11,649 nucleotides of DNA from an uncultured Mollicutes bacterium (GTDB lineage: Bacteria; Bacillota_I; Bacilli_A; RFN20; CAG-826), in the NCBI GenBank assembly GCA_937893635.1, contig CALBGF010000100.1, forward strand, positions 1 to 11,649, in the 5' to 3' direction. Shown here one piece after another: positions 7,007-11,649 of the stretch; within the stretch, counting starts at the first letter, position 1, and each line of letters begins with the position of its first letter. A program made the translations under genes and the position numbers. Below the pieces are notes generated by a model that was not told the DNA's origin, searched no databases, and worked only from the letters and a program-made list of their open reading frames with translations.

Positions 7007-7033
7007 TTGACAAAACCATATTAAATTTATTAT
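7007..7033 (+). promoter_or_regulatory. Possible constitutive-type promoter for the enzyme genes
   Basis: TTGACA (7007-7012) is a perfect -35, followed after 15 bases by TATTAT (7028-7033). The spacing is short of the ideal 17, and other AT-rich hexamers are nearby. The 24-bp palindrome lies 17 bases upstream of the -35. It could be an alternative to the double-box promoter for the same genes. Confidence 0.4.
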
Positions 7034-7083
7034 TGTTTTGCAAAGCTAATATTGTTATATTTAAAATCTTATAAAAAATAATT

Positions 7084-7110
7084 AGGGAAAGGGCTCGAGA
7101 AAACACTCGA
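7084..7110 (+). promoter_or_regulatory. Distant ribosome binding site followed by a spacer hairpin
   Basis: AGGGAAAGGG (7084-7093) is the only purine-rich Shine-Dalgarno candidate but ends 24 bases before the ATG at 7118. Between them, TCGAG (7095-7099) pairs with CTCGA (7106-7110) around AAAACA. Folding this stem removes 16 bases and brings the site to about eight bases from the start. No other ribosome binding site is visible. Confidence 0.45.
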
Positions 7111-7117
7111 ATAAAGT

Positions 7118-9313
7118 ATGAAAAAGAAATTATCATTTTTAACTGCAACACTCCTTTTAGGAGCACTTTCATCATGTGGCAAAAGCACAACCGTTTCCAT
7201 CGATTATACTGGAAATGAAGAATCGGTGAACTTTGCTATTGAGGAAATTAAAACATCATTAAAAAAGAATAAACTGAAATTTGTATCAGAAGGTGGGGAA
7301 TACAAAATTGTTATTAACTCTTCTAATGATAAAATATCCAAAGAAGGATATAAAATAGAAATTCATGATAAAGTCATTAATGTTCTATCAAATGATTCTA
7401 CAGGCCTAATGTATGGTGGTTTACAACTAGCGGAAAATATATCATTAAATAAAGGCATCACTAACCTACAAGATTTTGAAGAAAGTCCATATTTAGAGTA
7501 TCGTGGCGTATCTATTAGACCTCCAATGGATTTAAGAACGCCATCATATACAAATAATGGTGATTCTACAAGATGGAATTTAGAAAATACATGGGATTTA
7601 GATTTTTGGCAAGGTCTATTTGATAGAATGGCTAAAATGCGTTATAACTTGTTATCATTTGCAACAGTTAATTCTTTGGCGAATATGGTTAAAGTACCAG
7701 GATATGAGGAATGCGCGATTGACGATGTATTAGAATATACAGGATCATATGATGATACTTATTTGGGCGACTGCACTAACATGTATCGTCCAGAGCATAT
7801 GAAAGAAGGAAATTATCGCGTTGTCAAAAAAATGACAATCGATGAAAAAATCGCATTTTGGAAACAAGTTATGGAAGCTGCTCATAATCGCGGCATTCAT
7901 TGGCAAATGTCAACAATGAATATTTATACATTTGCCGAAAATGGTAAATATGGAATTACCGATGACCGCGATAACGAAGTTACAAAAGATTATTTTAGAA
8001 AAGCGTATGCGGAATTAATTAAAACATATCCTTACATAGATCAACTCAAAACAACATGTGGAGAAAACATGGTCGCCGAAAAAGGAACAGAAGCTATTTC
8101 TAATAAATGGTATAGATATGTTTACGGAGGAGCAATTGAAGATGCTCTAAAAAACGATCCAGAACGTGCAAGCACTTTTCTATTGGGATTTGCTGCTGTT
8201 GGTAATACTAAACTGACACAAGAGTTCTATGATGAATTTAAAGACTATCCTTATCCTTTGTATGTCAATAAAAGATATAATGATACTCGACTATTATCTG
8301 TATCAAAATGTACTGATAATGATGAATACATTAAAAATATGCCTGAAGGTTGGAACATGATTTATAACGTTCGTGGTGAAGATGCATATCACTTAACTTG
8401 GGGAGATCCAGATTTTGCTAGAGACTTTGCTAAAAATTCTAAAAAAGATCGTGTACTCGGATGGCACTTTGCTATTGATGGATATTATGTTTCTGGAAAA
8501 GAATATGAATTTGTCGATGATTCTTTAAATGGCGGTTACTATTACGATAGACATTGGATTATGTATACAATGTTTGGTCGATTTGCTTATAATCCAGAAA
8601 TTACTAATGAAACATGGCAAAAAATTGTTGAAAATCATTATCGTGATGTTAAAACCGAAATTGTTGATTTAGCTTGGAAAGCTATGAATACTGCTGGAAA
8701 AATAATGCCAAATATCATTTGTCAGTTTGCACCTGGTGGCACTGATGCAGCATTCTTACCTGAAATGTGTACTTCTCATCCAACATTAGGAGGATTCCTT
8801 GGCGTTAAGAAAATGATTAATTCTAATTTAGCAGATCCTGATGGGGATATTTATTCATTTAGTGAATATGCAAAGATATTAAGTAGTGGCGTAACAAACT
8901 TAGAAAAAAGGACACCATTTGATGTTGCAAATGATTTAAGGGCATTAGCAAGTGAAGTACTAAAAGATGTTGAATCCACTCTTAAAAAATTAAAAGGAAA
9001 AAACACAGAATTAGAAAATTTATTACTTGATCAAAAATTATTTGCTTATTTAGGAAACTATTATGCAGACAAATTCGAAGGCACTATGAACTTAAGAATA
9101 TATAATGATACAAAAGATACTAATTACCAAGAAAAGGCCATTAAAAATTTAGAGTCTGCTTTAGAGAATTGGAAATTATATGCCAATTTGTTCACTTCTA
9201 GATTTAAGGAAGAAAGACTTCCTCGCCATGGTGTTATTAATCCTAACAATTTAACTGCTGATGTTATTGAAGATATCAACACAGCTAAAACCTGGAAATG
9301 TAGAACTTATTAA
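7118..9313 (+). CDS. Lipoprotein glycosidase-like enzyme with GH67N/GH20b-type domain (copy 1)
   Basis: A 731-residue surface lipoprotein; lipobox LSSC, Cys20 lipidated. An N-terminal alpha/beta domain (about 25-115) carries the EGYKIEI…GLMYGGLQLAE pattern shared by the accessory domains of GH20, GH67, GH84 and GH115 enzymes. A barrel-like region follows with DLRTPSY (138-144), NIYTFAENGKYGIT, the motif CGENM with E316, RGEDAYHLTW (R419, E421, D422) and a helical C-terminal part. From memory, this set resembles a family common in Bacteroidota and Planctomycetes/Verrucomicrobia genomes, usually labelled hypothetical or alpha-glucuronidase-like. I know of no proven activity, and E316 as a catalytic acid is inference. 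The gene is first in a two-gene unit: its paralogue starts 25 bases after the stop. The start codon is fixed by the signal peptide. Confidence 0.85.
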   Translation: MKKKLSFLTATLLLGALSSCGKSTTVSIDYTGNEESVNFAIEEIKTSLKKNKLKFVSEGGEYKIVINSSNDKISKEGYKIEIHDKVINVLSNDSTGLMYGGLQLAENISLNKGITNLQDFEESPYLEYRGVSIRPPMDLRTPSYTNNGDSTRWNLENTWDLDFWQGLFDRMAKMRYNLLSFATVNSLANMVKVPGYEECAIDDVLEYTGSYDDTYLGDCTNMYRPEHMKEGNYRVVKKMTIDEKIAFWKQVMEAAHNRGIHWQMSTMNIYTFAENGKYGITDDRDNEVTKDYFRKAYAELIKTYPYIDQLKTTCGENMVAEKGTEAISNKWYRYVYGGAIEDALKNDPERASTFLLGFAAVGNTKLTQEFYDEFKDYPYPLYVNKRYNDTRLLSVSKCTDNDEYIKNMPEGWNMIYNVRGEDAYHLTWGDPDFARDFAKNSKKDRVLGWHFAIDGYYVSGKEYEFVDDSLNGGYYYDRHWIMYTMFGRFAYNPEITNETWQKIVENHYRDVKTEIVDLAWKAMNTAGKIMPNIICQFAPGGTDAAFLPEMCTSHPTLGGFLGVKKMINSNLADPDGDIYSFSEYAKILSSGVTNLEKRTPFDVANDLRALASEVLKDVESTLKKLKGKNTELENLLLDQKLFAYLGNYYADKFEGTMNLRIYNDTKDTNYQEKAIKNLESALENWKLYANLFTSRFKEERLPRHGVINPNNLTADVIEDINTAKTWKCRTY

Positions 9314-9338
9314 TATAAAAAGAAAGAAAAAAGCAAAT

Positions 9339-11510
9339 ATGAATAAAAAATTATTTAAAAAATTATTACTACCTACAATGCTTATAACTATGCTTACTTC
9401 TTGCAAAGAAAAAGAAAAAATACAAATTTTATATGATGGCAGCGATAAACCTATACTAAACGCCATAAAAGAAGTTAAAAGAGTGATTAAGAATTCTAAT
9501 ATGGAATTAGTAGATAGTAATCCTAACTACACGATTAAAATATTAGACTCTGATTCTCAACTAGGTAAAGAAGCTTATAAAATAACTAGAAATGATAGCA
9601 AATTTAGCATTTGCGGTGGTGATATAGTTGGTACAATGTATGGTGTATATCAAATTGCAGAATCAATTGAACTTAATGGTTCATTAAAATCAGTACAATC
9701 CCAATCTGAAAGTCCTTATTTACTAGATAGAGGATTTAGATTGAATCCACATTTAGATTTAAGAACTCCAAGTTATACTGCAAATGGAGATTCAACAAGA
9801 AACAACCAAGAAAATGTATGGGATTTAGATTTCTGGGATGGATTATTCTCAATGATGTCAAAACTAAGATATAATATTTTTGAATTTGCTGAGACATGTG
9901 CTTTGCCAAGTATGCTTGAAGTTCCAGGATATGAAGATTGTGCTTTAGAGGACATTTATTATTATACTGGTGAATATGATGATAGTTATTATGGTAATTC
10001 AACTAATATGTTTAGAAATGAACATTTAAATGAAGGTAATTACTATGTATTTAAGAAAATGACAATTCAAGAAAAAACCAAACACTGGCAAGATGTTATT
10101 CAACTAGCACACGACTATGGATTAAAATTCATGTTTAGTTATATGAATATTTATACATTTGCTGAAAATGGAAAATATGGTATTACTTCTGATAGAGCAA
10201 ATGAAACAACTAAAGATTACTTTCAAAAAGCATTCACTAAATTTTTAGAAACTTTCGATATTGATTTATTGAAGGTAAATGCTGGCGAAAATATGGATTA
10301 TCCTGCAGACACAAAATTTATTACCGAACAATGGATTTATGATGTCTATGGCAAAGCAGTAGAAAAATCTATTGTCGGAAAAAAAGATAATTTTACACTC
10401 GTTTATAATTTTAATAATGACAATTGGCCATTATGGGAAAAATTAAATATTACTAAAAAAGCATCTACTCGTTACGCTGATACACATATGTACTCTAAAT
10501 GTACTAAGCCAACATATTCGCAAGAAACTAGAAATAACTTACCAGCAGGCGTTAAAGATCTGTATAATCTAAGAAATGAAGATGCATACCACTTTACATG
10601 GGCTGATGTTGAGTGGAGTAGAGAATTTATTAAAAACATGAAGCAAGAAAAGTCAGATGGATTCTGTCTTGGAAGTGCTGGTTACTTTATGGGAAAAGAA
10701 TATTGTTTTAAAGACGAATCACTTAATGGCGGCTATTACTATAATCGACATTTTGCTAACTACACAATATTTGGTAGATTCTCATATAATCCAGATTTCC
10801 CAACTGAATATCTAGATTCTCTAGTCTATAATAGATTTAAAGATGTTAATAAAAATATTGTTGATATTGCTTGGAAAGCTATGCAATCTGGATCAAGATG
10901 GCTATTAGAATTCCAAAATACATATTATTATGGCGGTACTGACTCTTCTTGGTATCCAGAAACATGTCAATCACACCCAAATTTTGGCGGTTATCTTGGA
11001 ATTAAAAGATTTTATAATGCTGACAATGCTTATTTAGGCGGAGACGCATTATCAATTGCTGAATATGCTAGATTAGTAAAACAAGGTGTTACACAATTTG
11101 ATAAAACCACTCCATTAGAAACCGCAGAAAATCTTCATAAGATTGCAAATGAAACACGTAGTTTAGTTGCAGATTACAATAAAGCCAAAGGCAAAAAGAG
11201 TGTAGAACTAAATAATATAGTTTTAGATCAAGAAACTATATCATATTTATCTGATTTTTATGCATATAAATTAAAATCCGCAGTCGCATTACGCTTCTAT
11301 AATGATACTAAGGATGTTTCAAAACAAAGTGAAGCTAAAGAAAACGCTCAAAAAGCATTAGAAGCTTGGACAAAATATTCTGAACTTTTCTTAAATAGAT
11401 TTAAAGTCGAAAGATTTGCACGTATGGGTATCGTTGATCCAAGCGCATATATAAATGATGTTAAAAAAGATATTACAACCATTGAAAAATGGGTGTGTAG
11501 AGAACTTTAA
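9339..11510 (+). CDS. Lipoprotein glycosidase-like enzyme with GH67N/GH20b-type domain (copy 2)
   Basis: A 723-residue paralogue of the preceding protein, roughly half identical to it by eye across the barrel. The start at 9339 is chosen because it opens the signal peptide (lipobox LTSC, Cys22); an in-frame ATG at 9261 would add 26 residues from within the previous gene. The weak purine-rich AGAAAGAAAAAAG before it suggests some dependence on translation of copy 1. Shared motifs are DLRTPSY (140-146), NIYTFAENGKYGIT, AGENM (E317), RNEDAYHFTW (E414, D415) and ESLNGGYYYNRH. The pocket is not the same: CGENM becomes AGENM, and HFAIDGYYVSGKEY becomes CLGSAGYFMGKEY. This suggests related but different substrates or steps. 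No transporter follows; a terminator closes the unit. Confidence 0.85.
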   Translation: MNKKLFKKLLLPTMLITMLTSCKEKEKIQILYDGSDKPILNAIKEVKRVIKNSNMELVDSNPNYTIKILDSDSQLGKEAYKITRNDSKFSICGGDIVGTMYGVYQIAESIELNGSLKSVQSQSESPYLLDRGFRLNPHLDLRTPSYTANGDSTRNNQENVWDLDFWDGLFSMMSKLRYNIFEFAETCALPSMLEVPGYEDCALEDIYYYTGEYDDSYYGNSTNMFRNEHLNEGNYYVFKKMTIQEKTKHWQDVIQLAHDYGLKFMFSYMNIYTFAENGKYGITSDRANETTKDYFQKAFTKFLETFDIDLLKVNAGENMDYPADTKFITEQWIYDVYGKAVEKSIVGKKDNFTLVYNFNNDNWPLWEKLNITKKASTRYADTHMYSKCTKPTYSQETRNNLPAGVKDLYNLRNEDAYHFTWADVEWSREFIKNMKQEKSDGFCLGSAGYFMGKEYCFKDESLNGGYYYNRHFANYTIFGRFSYNPDFPTEYLDSLVYNRFKDVNKNIVDIAWKAMQSGSRWLLEFQNTYYYGGTDSSWYPETCQSHPNFGGYLGIKRFYNADNAYLGGDALSIAEYARLVKQGVTQFDKTTPLETAENLHKIANETRSLVADYNKAKGKKSVELNNIVLDQETISYLSDFYAYKLKSAVALRFYNDTKDVSKQSEAKENAQKALEAWTKYSELFLNRFKVERFARMGIVDPSAYINDVKKDITTIEKWVCREL

Positions 11511-11565
11511 AAAAATTTTCAATAGATTTAAAATCATTAATTTTAAAAGCAAAATCAAAGTAAAT

Positions 11566-11600
11566 AAGGATAGAAATAATTGGTGTTTCTATCCTTTTAC
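11566..11600. terminator. Terminator between convergent genes
   Basis: AAGGATAGAAA (11566-11576) pairs perfectly with TTTCTATCCTT (11586-11596) around a nine-base loop and runs into TTTT on the plus strand. It would end the tandem lipoprotein transcript. It lies just beyond the stop of the minus-strand gene on the right, so it may serve both directions, although the T run on the minus strand is poorer. Confidence 0.85.
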
Positions 11601-11649
11601 TATTTTTTAATTTTCCAATATCCTGATTTATTAGATCCTATTCGTTCTA
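11600..11649 (-). CDS. C-terminal end of a convergent gene (partial)
   Basis: An open frame on the minus strand enters from the right edge and ends at TAG (complement of 11600-11602). The last 15 residues read ERIGSNKSGYWKIKK. This ending resembles the C-terminus of the widespread AlbA_2/HATPase_c_4-type 'ATP-binding, RecG-like' putative regulators, which often finish with IERxGSxKxGYWKV-like residues. The terminator placed directly after its stop supports a real gene end. Only the tail is visible, so the family call rests on memory of a short motif. Confidence 0.45.
   Translation of the reverse strand, partial: ERIGSNKSGYWKIKK

Noticed and set aside
9261..9338. Upstream in-frame ATG for the second enzyme copy
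   Set aside because: It lies within the previous gene, adds 26 residues unrelated to the paralogue, and buries the lipoprotein signal.
9736..10002. Minus-strand open frames inside the second enzyme gene
   Set aside because: They lie fully opposite a well-supported coding region and their composition mirrors its codons; no ribosome binding site or recognisable protein.
97..11510. Use of TGA as tryptophan, given the low GC and Mollicutes-like lipoproteins
   Set aside because: Tryptophan is encoded by TGG throughout and no gene needs a read-through TGA; the standard code explains all reading frames.

Overview
The DNA is very AT-rich and codes in the standard way: tryptophan is written TGG throughout and the complete genes I checked end in TAA. 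Secreted proteins carry Gram-positive-style lipoprotein signals with Ser/Thr/Pro/Asn-rich linkers, and the ribosome binding sites are AGGAGG-like. The only control genes are a LytTR response regulator and an AgrC-like kinase. Together this suggests a low-GC Firmicute of the gut type (an uncultured Erysipelotrichia, RF39 or similar Bacilli lineage). That placement is inference; no phylogenetic marker is present.

Layout. Positions 97-3649, minus strand: a two-gene operon of a small four-helix membrane protein overlapping a large glycoside hydrolase family 3 (GH3) enzyme. The enzyme has its domains in permuted order and a membrane segment at each end. Positions 3650-3893: a divergent control region. 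Positions 3894-4757, plus: an unidentified lipoprotein, closed by a strong terminator. Positions 4876-6880, plus: a two-component system (LytTR regulator, then a GHKL-type multi-pass kinase one base later). Positions 6881-7117: a structured leader and control region. Positions 7118-11510, plus: two tandem paralogous lipoproteins with a GH20b/GH67N-like N-terminal domain and a barrel of an uncharacterised glycosidase-like family, closed by a terminator. Positions 11600-11649, minus: the last 15 codons of a convergent gene.

The most interesting signal is regulatory. An 8-bp box, TTTYRCGA, occurs as a direct repeat with an exact 21-bp period and a 13-bp spacer in front of three transcription units: leftward to the membrane protein/GH3 operon, rightward to the lone lipoprotein, and rightward to the tandem lipoprotein enzymes. 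In each case 8 bases, starting AAAA, separate the proximal box from a -10-like hexamer, and no good -35 is visible. A 21-22 bp repeat period is what LytTR regulators use, and the only regulator in the window is a LytTR protein in the middle. I infer one signal-responsive surface module: kinase and regulator control five envelope proteins, at least three of which look like carbohydrate-active enzymes. No transporter or SusC/SusD pair is present, so uptake of products, if any, must be encoded elsewhere.
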